NCBI GenBank assembly: GCA_964586155.1
Contig: CAZPHC010000018.1
Location: forward strand, 1-64,000
Source: SXNM01 sp964586155
GTDB taxonomy: Bacteria > Myxococcota_A > UBA9042
Length of the DNA: 64,000 nt
Reading direction: 5' to 3'
Under the pieces are notes generated by a model that searched no databases, was not told the DNA's origin, and was given only the letters and a program-made list of their open reading frames with translations. The stretch's first letter is position 1; each line of letters begins with the position of its first letter. The translations under genes and the position numbers were made by a program. Shown one piece after another: positions 53,161-62,242 of this stretch.

Positions 53161-55590
53161 CTACATGCAGCAGGCGTAGCCGTAGCCGCTGGCCTGGTTG
53201 AGGTTGTTCGACGCGTTGCCGATGCCGTGCGTACCGCTGCACTGACCGTCGCAGTCGCTGAAGCCGCCGGTCCAGTTGCCAGCCGCCGTCAGGATGCCGT
53301 TCTTGCGCAGCACCGAGCTCTCGGAGACCGAGCAGACGTGGGCGCCGAGCGCGACGCAGGCCTTGGCCGCGGTCTGCCAGTTGACCGACGAGTTGTTGAC
53401 GGCGGCCATGCACACGCCCTTGGTGTCGGTGCTGCCGGCGGGGCAAGCCAGCGCGGTGCGGGTGCGGGCGCAGCAGGCGAAGGCGTAGGGCTGGTAGAAG
53501 TTCGAGTCGTCCGACATGCCGTTGGTGCCGTATTCGGTAGCGCTGTCGGTGTCCTGGCCGTCGTTCGGCCACAGCGGCGAGGCCGTGATCTTGCCCGCAG
53601 CGCGCAGGTAGACGTACTGCGACTTGTCGCAGAGATCTGCGCCGAGCGCGGTGCAGTAGCTTGCGGCGTACTGGAAGCTGGCGTTCGCGGTGTTGTGGAT
53701 CGCGACCACGCGCAGGCCGACGTCGTTCGGCGAGAGCTTGACGATCTGCTCCTTGGGCTGCTTCGGCGAGACGTGGTAGCAGCATGGGGCCGCGTGGCGC
53801 TCGCCGACGCTGTGGTCGTCACCCAGGTTGCCGGTGGCCTCGTTGTGCGTGCCAGAGTCGTTGTCCGCGTAGGAGTTGGTCCAGTTGCCGTACGAGGTGT
53901 AGTTGCCGATCAGGCCGTAGCGACGGAGGATCAGCGCCTGGGCGTCCGAGCAGAGGTCGGCCTTCATCGAGGCGCAGTAGTCGACGGCCTCGGGCCAGGT
54001 GCGGTAGGTCGCGATGCCGGGGGTGCAGACGCCACCGACGACCATCGACGGCGTGCCGTCCGGCTGGGTCGGGCACCAGCTGTTCTCGAACGAGACCCAA
54101 TCCTTGAACACCGTCGGCGCCGCGAACGTCGCCTCGTCGGCGTAGGTGACCTTGCCGGCGACGCTGTTGTTGGTGCCGCTGAAGGTGACGTTGCCGTCGA
54201 CGATCAGGTTGCCGGCGACCTGGACCTTCTTGTTGCTCAGGGTCTGGATCTTGATCGACCAGTCGACGATCTGGCCGTCGGTCTTGGCGTTGACGTTGCA
54301 CAGGGTGGCGTTGCCGGCCTGCTGCGGGATGCAGAAGGCGTTGTCCTTGACCTTGAGGTTCCAGGTGCCCTTGGGGTTCTTGCCGACCCAGGCCTGCAGA
54401 TCACCCGACGCGGTCTTGGTCGGCGGCAGCGTGACCTTGTAGGACTTGGCGTCCTTGATGCCGCAGGGGTCGCAGACCAGGATGCCGGTCTTCTTGTCGT
54501 CCGGCGGCAGGATGACGATCGAGACGTTCGACAGGTCGGTGTTCGCGAGCTCGATCGTGACCTCGAAGGTCTGGGCGATGCCGATGTCGGGGAACTCGAT
54601 GTTGCTGATCGCGTCGACGCCGGTGAAGTCGGGGATCGGCACGTTCTTGTCCTTGGCGGTGATCGTGTCGATGAACTGGTTGCTGATGAGGTCGTTGCTG
54701 ATCTCGTTGAGGCCGTCCTTGGGCAGCGCGTTCGGATCCATGGCGACCGCGCAGATCAGCGAGCCGTCCGAGGCGATGCCCTTGACGACCTCGCCGGCCT
54801 TGCTGCACGTGCCGGCCGGGGTCTTGATGCCGGTCAGCTTGCTGCCGTCACCCGCGAACGAGACGGCGGTCACGGTCTGGGCGGCGAGGTCGCCGCTGAA
54901 CGTACCGTTCTTGCCCTTGATCGAGTTGCCGCCGAGGTCGACGTCCGAGTCGAACTTCATCATGCCCACGGTGACGCAGTTGGTGCAGGCGAGGTCGAGC
55001 GCAGCGCCGCCCTTGGTCGTCGAGCCGGCGTAGTTGAAGCCCAGCTTCGCGGCCGGGATCGCGCCGTTGGCGATGTGGTCGGCGCCGATGCAGCCCGAGC
55101 AGCTGACGCCGGCCGCGGTCTGGGCGGCGAGGGCGAAGAACACCGAGCGCACCGGCTGACGCGGCAGCTCGGGGTCGGCACCGACCTTGACGCCCAAAAA
55201 GAGCGAGGGCGCGGCGGCGACGGTCGCGGCGTCGAGCGCCTTGGTGCTGCCCAGCGCGTAGGCGAAGCGTCCCGACGTGACCTTGACCTTGACCGGACCC
55301 TCGGTCCAGACGTTGTTGCCGTTGGTCGCCGCGTCGTACAGGCCGAACGTGACATCGTAGTCGCCGTCAGCTGCGGGCGCGCCGCCGCTCGACATCAGCA
55401 CGCCCTCGACCGTGGTCGACGTCGGCACGGCCGCGGTGGCGGCCGTCGGCAGCGCGAGCAAGGCGGCCGCAAACGCCGCGAACCCGACGCGGACGCCGCG
55501 CTTGATCTGGTGACGGCGAGCGACCTCGGAGCGTGCCGAGGTGGACGTCGCGTGATCGGAGCGCGGGAGCGAGCCGGAGTGCTGAAGCAT
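53161..55590 (-). CDS. Exported protein with P-proprotein domain and three C-terminal Cys repeats
   Basis: The 809-residue protein has a late signal peptide (about 35-54, AALLALPTAATA). An N-terminal beta region resembles the start of tail-fibre-like or collagen-like surface proteins. A P-type jelly-roll domain follows (VPIPDFTGVDAISNIEFPD, WNLKVKDNA), as found after subtilisin proteases, but no protease is present here. The C-terminal third holds three repeats of about 70 residues, each with C-x7-C at one end and a CC pair at the other (PCCYH, ACCAR, ACCM); the last CC is two residues from the end. Function unknown; probably a surface structural protein. Confidence 0.75.
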   Translation of the reverse strand: MLQHSGSLPRSDHATSTSARSEVARRHQIKRGVRVGFAAFAAALLALPTAATAAVPTSTTVEGVLMSSGGAPAADGDYDVTFGLYDAATNGNNVWTEGPVKVKVTSGRFAYALGSTKALDAATVAAAPSLFLGVKVGADPELPRQPVRSVFFALAAQTAAGVSCSGCIGADHIANGAIPAAKLGFNYAGSTTKGGAALDLACTNCVTVGMMKFDSDVDLGGNSIKGKNGTFSGDLAAQTVTAVSFAGDGSKLTGIKTPAGTCSKAGEVVKGIASDGSLICAVAMDPNALPKDGLNEISNDLISNQFIDTITAKDKNVPIPDFTGVDAISNIEFPDIGIAQTFEVTIELANTDLSNVSIVILPPDDKKTGILVCDPCGIKDAKSYKVTLPPTKTASGDLQAWVGKNPKGTWNLKVKDNAFCIPQQAGNATLCNVNAKTDGQIVDWSIKIQTLSNKKVQVAGNLIVDGNVTFSGTNNSVAGKVTYADEATFAAPTVFKDWVSFENSWCPTQPDGTPSMVVGGVCTPGIATYRTWPEAVDYCASMKADLCSDAQALILRRYGLIGNYTSYGNWTNSYADNDSGTHNEATGNLGDDHSVGERHAAPCCYHVSPKQPKEQIVKLSPNDVGLRVVAIHNTANASFQYAASYCTALGADLCDKSQYVYLRAAGKITASPLWPNDGQDTDSATEYGTNGMSDDSNFYQPYAFACCARTRTALACPAGSTDTKGVCMAAVNNSSVNWQTAAKACVALGAHVCSVSESSVLRKNGILTAAGNWTGGFSDCDGQCSGTHGIGNASNNLNQASGYGYACCM

Positions 55591-55774
55591 GGCGGTTGTA
55601 CCTTTTCGGAATCTCTGCCGAACGTGGAGTTCTCATCCTCACGGTGCGCGCCCGAGCCCCCCTCGTCCGCGACCAACAGGCGGGCATGGTAGGACTCCTC
55701 GCGCCCAATTGCCATTGTCCGAGCGAGGAGATTTCGTCGGCCGCGTCGATGTAGGAACCGGCCCGCGTCGAGCG
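55591..55774. other. Gap between two minus-strand genes, no gene seen
   Basis: These 184 bases must hold the promoter of the P-domain protein. An AAGG-like ribosome site is about ten bases upstream of its start. No clear -10/-35 pair was found. A 106-residue minus ORF here is not protein-like. Confidence 0.4.
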
Positions 55775-57814
<2,040 letters not shown>

Positions 57815-57913
57815 GGGGACTCCTGCGTGGATGCGACGCCAGCGGCGCCAGCGGCTGCGACGGCCGCGCGGTGCCGGGCGGGGCCTCGGTGCCAGGCGAC
57901 CCGGGGCTGGCGC

Positions 57914-58666
57914 TCAGCCGGTGGTGACGGGCCCTTCGGCCAGGGCCCGTTGGTACCGCGCGCGCAGGTCGTCTGCGACGGCGCGGGCGTCATCGTCCTC
58001 GGCGATCCAGATCGGCGCGAGGGTGTCGATCCAGACCGTGCCGGGGTGGGGCGCGAGCTGACCTTGCGGCCAGAGCGCGAAGTGATTGTGCAGCACCACG
58101 GGCAGGATCGGCACACCGGCGATGGCCGCGAGGTGGAACGCGCCGAGCTTGAAGCGACCGAGCTCGCCGGTGGCCGAGCGTGTGCCCTCGGGCGAGATCA
58201 ACAGCTGCAGCTGCTCGGCGTGCATCCGCGCGGCGGCGGCTTGCAGCGATTTGTAGGCCTGCTCGCGGTTGCCGCGCTCGAGGAAGACCGAGCCGAGCTT
58301 CTCGCAGGCGACGCCGAGCAGGGGCACCTTGCGCATCTCCTGCTTGACGATCAGCACACCGCCGGGCGGCAGCACCATCGCGCCGGTCAGCACGTCGAGC
58401 GTCGAGCTATGGTTGAAGCTCAGGACCCGCGGCTCGCGGCGGCGCAAGGCGGCCTCGGCGCGCGGCGTGAAGCGCACGTCGATGCGACCGATGGCCGACA
58501 TCGCCCTGCCCCAGGTCCGAACCATGCTCGGCCCCGCCGTGGCGCGGCGCTCGGGGCTCATCACGGTGCAGGCCGCGATCACGCCCGGGATGTAGGCCGC
58601 GGTGAAGGCCCAGCCGGCGACCTGGCGAGAGATGGCGGAGATCGTGACGCTTCCCAGCTGCTTCAT
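57914..58666 (-). CDS. 1-acyl-sn-glycerol-3-phosphate acyltransferase-like protein (PlsC family)
   Basis: The 250-residue acyltransferase has motif I FNHSSTLDV (NH-x4-D), a middle motif FLERGNREQAY and ISPEGTRS (PEGTR). An N-terminal hydrophobic segment (about 16-35) probably anchors it to the inner membrane. It should transfer an acyl chain to lysophosphatidate or a similar acceptor. It is divergent from a second acyltransferase gene, 109 bases away. Confidence 0.9.
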   Translation of the reverse strand: MKQLGSVTISAISRQVAGWAFTAAYIPGVIAACTVMSPERRATAGPSMVRTWGRAMSAIGRIDVRFTPRAEAALRRREPRVLSFNHSSTLDVLTGAMVLPPGGVLIVKQEMRKVPLLGVACEKLGSVFLERGNREQAYKSLQAAAARMHAEQLQLLISPEGTRSATGELGRFKLGAFHLAAIAGVPILPVVLHNHFALWPQGQLAPHPGTVWIDTLAPIWIAEDDDARAVADDLRARYQRALAEGPVTTG

Positions 58667-58775
58667 GCCCCACAGCTTGGAGCCAGTCGCAGCGGCTGTC
58701 TAGCGCGACCGACGACGAGGTGCTCGCACCGATGGACGCGGCAGGGCATCGTATGGCTGGACCCAGGAGCGACCG

Positions 58776-59855
58776 ATGACGGCCGAGGCGCAGCAGATGC
58801 AAGCGGACGCGGCGTGGCGCGACGAGCTCGGCCGTGATCCGTGGCCGACCCGGCTGCTGCGAAGGCTGCGCGTCTGGCCCCTGTGGGCGGCCGCTGGCTG
58901 CGTCGTGCTCGGCTTGCTGCCGGTCTGGATCGCGCTGTCGCTCGTCCACGACCTGCTGCGTCCGCGCGCGTTCGCCGTCACGCGCCTGACCCTGCTCGTC
59001 GCGGCGCTGCTGGCGCTCGAGGCGCTGGGCGTCACCGCGGCCCTGATCTTGGGGCTCGTCGCGCCCTTGGATCGAGGACGAGCGCGACGTCTGCACCGCA
59101 GTCTGCAGCGCGCATGGGGCCGTTCGGTCCTGGGGGCCGGCATGGCCTTGATGTCGATGCGCCTCGACGTCCGCGGCCTCGACGCCCTCGGCGCGGGCCC
59201 TGCCCTGGTGCTGCCGCGCCACGCCAGCCTCGCCGACTCGCTGCTGCCGACGGTGCTGCTGACGGGCCCCGGCGGCTTCGATCTGCGCTTTGTGCTCAAG
59301 CACGAGCTGCTGCTCGATCCGTGCCTGGATCTCGTCGGCAATCGGCTGCCGAACGCGTTCGTCCGGCGTGGCCGTGGCGGCGACGTGGCGACGCGGCAGC
59401 TGCGGGCCCTGGCGCGGGACCTGGGCCCGGGCGAGGCGGTGGTCATCTTCCCCGAAGGGACACGCGCCTCGGCAGGGAGACGTCGGGCCGCGCTGGCCGA
59501 GCGCGAGGCGGCCGGCGACGCCGCAGGGGCGGCGCGGATCGCGGCGCTGACGCACCTGCTGCCGCCGCACCTCTCGGGCGTCGAGACCTTGCTGGAGGCG
59601 GCGCCGACGGCGGACGTCGTGCTGCTGGCACACGTCGGCTTCGACGGCGTGGTGTCGTGGGCGGACATGCGCTCGGGCAAGCTGGTCGGCCGGACGGTGC
59701 GCGTGCACCTCGAGCGCGTCCCGCGGGCCGAGATCCCGGCGAGCGCAGCGGCCCGACGAGCCTGGCTCGACGCGCGCTGGCGGCAGATGGACGCGTGGGT
59801 CGGCGACGCGCTCGCGGCAGAGGCAGCCGCGGCGTCCGCCGCAGCGCAGAGCTAG
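58776..59855 (+). CDS. Membrane PlsC-like acyltransferase
   Basis: The 359-residue protein has two hydrophobic segments (about 38-57 and 68-95) and then an acyltransferase domain with LPRHASLADS (RH-x4-D in place of NH-x4-D) and IFPEGTRAS. Replacement of Asn by Arg before the catalytic His is seen in some divergent members. Acceptor unknown. AGGAG upstream supports ATG 58776. Its stop overlaps the convergent acyl-CoA dehydrogenase stop in CTAG. Confidence 0.85.
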   Translation: MTAEAQQMQADAAWRDELGRDPWPTRLLRRLRVWPLWAAAGCVVLGLLPVWIALSLVHDLLRPRAFAVTRLTLLVAALLALEALGVTAALILGLVAPLDRGRARRLHRSLQRAWGRSVLGAGMALMSMRLDVRGLDALGAGPALVLPRHASLADSLLPTVLLTGPGGFDLRFVLKHELLLDPCLDLVGNRLPNAFVRRGRGGDVATRQLRALARDLGPGEAVVIFPEGTRASAGRRRAALAEREAAGDAAGAARIAALTHLLPPHLSGVETLLEAAPTADVVLLAHVGFDGVVSWADMRSGKLVGRTVRVHLERVPRAEIPASAAARRAWLDARWRQMDAWVGDALAAEAAAASAAAQS

Positions 59856-61015
59856 AAGCCGGCCAGCTTGCTCAAGATCTCGCGCATGATCTCCGAGGTG
59901 CCGCCGCCGATGGTGATCAGGCGGGCGTCGCGCCAGACGCGCGAGATCTCGGTCTCGGCCATGTAGCCCATGCCGCCGTGCAGCTGCAGGCAGCGGTCGG
60001 CGACCTTGCAGGCGAGCTCGCCGGCGATGAGCTTGGCCATCGTGATCTCGCGAATCGCCATGTCGTCCTGGTCGACCACGAGCTGCACGGCGCGGTAGCA
60101 AAGCTGGCGCGCGGCCTCGATCTCGGCCTCGAGCTGCACGATCTCGTGGCGGACGGTCTGGAAGCCGGTGAGCGGTCGGCCGAAGGCGTTGCGGTCGGCG
60201 CAGTACTGGATCGTCGCGTCGAGCGCCCGCTGCGCGCCGGCGAGCGCGGTGATCGCGCCGACCAGGCGCTCGCCCTGGAAGTTCTGCATGATGTACGCAA
60301 AGCCCATGTTCTCGTCGCCGAGCAGGTTGCGCGCCGGCACCCGCACGTCCTCGAAGGCGAGCTCGGCGGTGTCCGAGCAATGGTTGCCGAGCTTCTCGAG
60401 CTTCTTGGTGACGCGGTAGCCCTTGATATCGGTCGGCATCAACAGCAGCGAGATGCCGCCGTAGCCCTTGCCGCCGGTGCGGACCGCGAGCGTGACGAAG
60501 TCGGCGCGGGTGCCGTTGGTGATGTAGGTCTTGGCGCCGTTGACGACGTACTCGTCGCCCTCGCGCCGCGCCGTGGTGCGGATCGACGCCACGTCCGAGC
60601 CGGCGTCGGGCTCGCTGACGCCGAGCGCCGCGATGGCCTCGCCGCGCACCGCCGGCATCAGGAAGTTGCGCTTGTGGTAGTCGTCGCCGATCTCGTGGAT
60701 CACGGGCGTCGCCATGTCCGACTGCACGAGCAAGCCCATCGTCAGGCCGGCCATGCCGCTGTGGACCATCTCCTCGGCGTAGGCGACGGTGTACCACCAG
60801 TCGAGGCCCAGGCCGCCGTAGCTCTCGTCGACGCGGATGCCGAGCAGGCCGAGCTCCGCGGCACGATGGAAGACCTCGCGCGGGAACAGGCGCTTGGCCT
60901 CCCACTCCTCGGCGTTCGGGTGCAGCTCGGTCTGGGCCCAGTTGCGCACGGTCTTGCGCAGCGCGGCGTGCTCCTCGGTGAACTGGGGGTAGGCGCGATG
61001 GCGGTTCCAAGACAT
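59852..61015 (-). CDS. Acyl-CoA dehydrogenase
   Basis: The 387-residue flavoenzyme has LGVSEPDAGSDVASIRT, YVVNGAKTYITNGTRADF, FGRPLTGFQTVRHEI and LQLHGGMGYMAETEISRVWRDAR followed by IGGGTSEIMREIL. The usual medium-chain catalytic Glu before GT is Gly here (GGGT). An ERL sequence in NFQGERLVGA sits where isovaleryl- and long-chain-type dehydrogenases keep their catalytic Glu. This suggests an LCAD/IVD-like active site. GGAGG six bases upstream fixes ATG 61015. Confidence 0.93.
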   Translation of the reverse strand: MSWNRHRAYPQFTEEHAALRKTVRNWAQTELHPNAEEWEAKRLFPREVFHRAAELGLLGIRVDESYGGLGLDWWYTVAYAEEMVHSGMAGLTMGLLVQSDMATPVIHEIGDDYHKRNFLMPAVRGEAIAALGVSEPDAGSDVASIRTTARREGDEYVVNGAKTYITNGTRADFVTLAVRTGGKGYGGISLLLMPTDIKGYRVTKKLEKLGNHCSDTAELAFEDVRVPARNLLGDENMGFAYIMQNFQGERLVGAITALAGAQRALDATIQYCADRNAFGRPLTGFQTVRHEIVQLEAEIEAARQLCYRAVQLVVDQDDMAIREITMAKLIAGELACKVADRCLQLHGGMGYMAETEISRVWRDARLITIGGGTSEIMREILSKLAGF

Positions 61016-61288
61016 CCGAGGCCTCCGGCGATGCGTCCATGCGGGACGGATTCGAGGGGTGCGTCGCGGCAGCGCGACCTGGACGCCAGGTCCGATGACG
61101 ACGGCGGCAGATTGGCGCGCCGGGCGCATCGGTGCAAGCCGCGACGCGCCTGAACCACCGGCGCGCTTGACCCATCCCGGGCGCAACGAGCACACTCGGC
61201 GCGCTGTCGTGGTGCCGGCTGGACGCGATCGACGCCCGCAGATGCCGGGCCGGTCGCGACCGTCACCTCCGCTGAGCAGGGGGGCCTT
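61016..61288. other. Divergent intergenic region, no gene seen
   Basis: These 273 bases separate the divergent acyl-CoA dehydrogenase and FHA genes. Apart from the promoter-like site at 61167 described separately, I saw nothing specific and no RNA gene. Confidence 0.4.
61167..61196 (+). promoter_or_regulatory. Possible promoter of the FHA/kinase pair
   Basis: TTGACC (61167-61172) is a good -35. CACACT (61191-61196) at 18 bases spacing is a poor -10. It lies about 90 bases before the GTG start at 61289. Pattern match only. Confidence 0.3.
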
Positions 61289-62188
61289 GTGCGCGCGTTC
61301 GTGACGCTGCTGCTGCCCGACGGAACCCTCAAGCAGGTGGCGTCGGGCGACCTGATCGGCCGTCTGCCGAGCGCGGCGGTCTTCCTCGACGACGAACGCG
61401 TCTCGGAGGCGCATGCGCTCGTCAGCCTGCGCGGTGCCGACCTGAAGATCCTGAGCCTGCGCGGCCGCCTCGTCGTCGACGGCAAGGCGATGACCGAAGC
61501 CGTGCTCGAAGAAGGCATGGTCATCGAGCCGGCGCCGGGCCTCGAGCTGACGGTCGCCGACGTGACGCTGCCGGACGCCGTGCTGGCGCTGCAAGGCGAC
61601 GGCCTGCCACGGCAGATCCTGGGAGGCACGACGTCGGTGCTGCTGACGCCGCGGCCCGCGATCGTCCAGCGCTACGTCGGGGACGCGGTCGCCTGGGTCT
61701 GGCCCGTCGGCGACGGTTGGCGCTATCGCATCGGCGCGGGCGTGGCGCACGTCCTGGCCCCGGGCGACGTGTTCGAGGCCGGCGGCCATCGCTTCGAGGC
61801 GGTCGGCGATCCGCTCGCCCAGGCCGGACGCCTCGACACGCGTGCGACGCCGGCCGAGCCGCTGCCGCTGACGATGGTCACCCACTACGACGTGGTGCAC
61901 GTCTGGGCCGAGGGCGGCGTCGAGGCGCATTTCGATGGCCTGATGGCGCGGATCCTCTCGGAGCTGGCGACCTTCACCGTGCCCATCGAGTGGGAGGGCG
62001 TGGCCACGGCCATCTGGCCCAAGGAACAGGACCGCCAGGCGCTGCGCAGCCGCTGGGACGTGAGCCTGTCGCGGATCCGGCGGCGCCTGCGCACCTCGGG
62101 GCTGCGCGACGACCTCGTGCGATCGGCGGGCATCGGCCTGGTCGAGCTGCACCTGCGCCCGGGCGACCGGCTGCAGGACGAGACCTAG
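61289..62188 (+). CDS. FHA-domain protein with C-terminal winged-helix-like domain
   Basis: The 299-residue protein opens with an FHA-type domain (GDLIGRLPSAAVFLDD, then VSEAHALVSLRG), keeping the Gly-Arg and Ser-x-x-His that bind phosphothreonine. The middle (about 110-200) may be a second, degenerate FHA-like sandwich (AVAWVWPVGDGWRYRIG, VLAPGDVFEAGG). The C-terminal 90 residues resemble a winged helix of the OmpR/SARP type (EWEGVATAIWPKEQDRQ, LSRIRRRLRTSGL, then a hairpin at GIGLVELHL). I infer a DNA-binding protein that reads kinase signals. GTG 61289 has AGGGGGG upstream; the kinase gene follows after 54 bases. Confidence 0.75.
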   Translation: MRAFVTLLLPDGTLKQVASGDLIGRLPSAAVFLDDERVSEAHALVSLRGADLKILSLRGRLVVDGKAMTEAVLEEGMVIEPAPGLELTVADVTLPDAVLALQGDGLPRQILGGTTSVLLTPRPAIVQRYVGDAVAWVWPVGDGWRYRIGAGVAHVLAPGDVFEAGGHRFEAVGDPLAQAGRLDTRATPAEPLPLTMVTHYDVVHVWAEGGVEAHFDGLMARILSELATFTVPIEWEGVATAIWPKEQDRQALRSRWDVSLSRIRRRLRTSGLRDDLVRSAGIGLVELHLRPGDRLQDET

Positions 62189-62242
62189 CCGGGGGGTCGC
62201 GCCGACCGCGGCCAGACGAGCAGCGCGGATGCGCGGAGGTGG

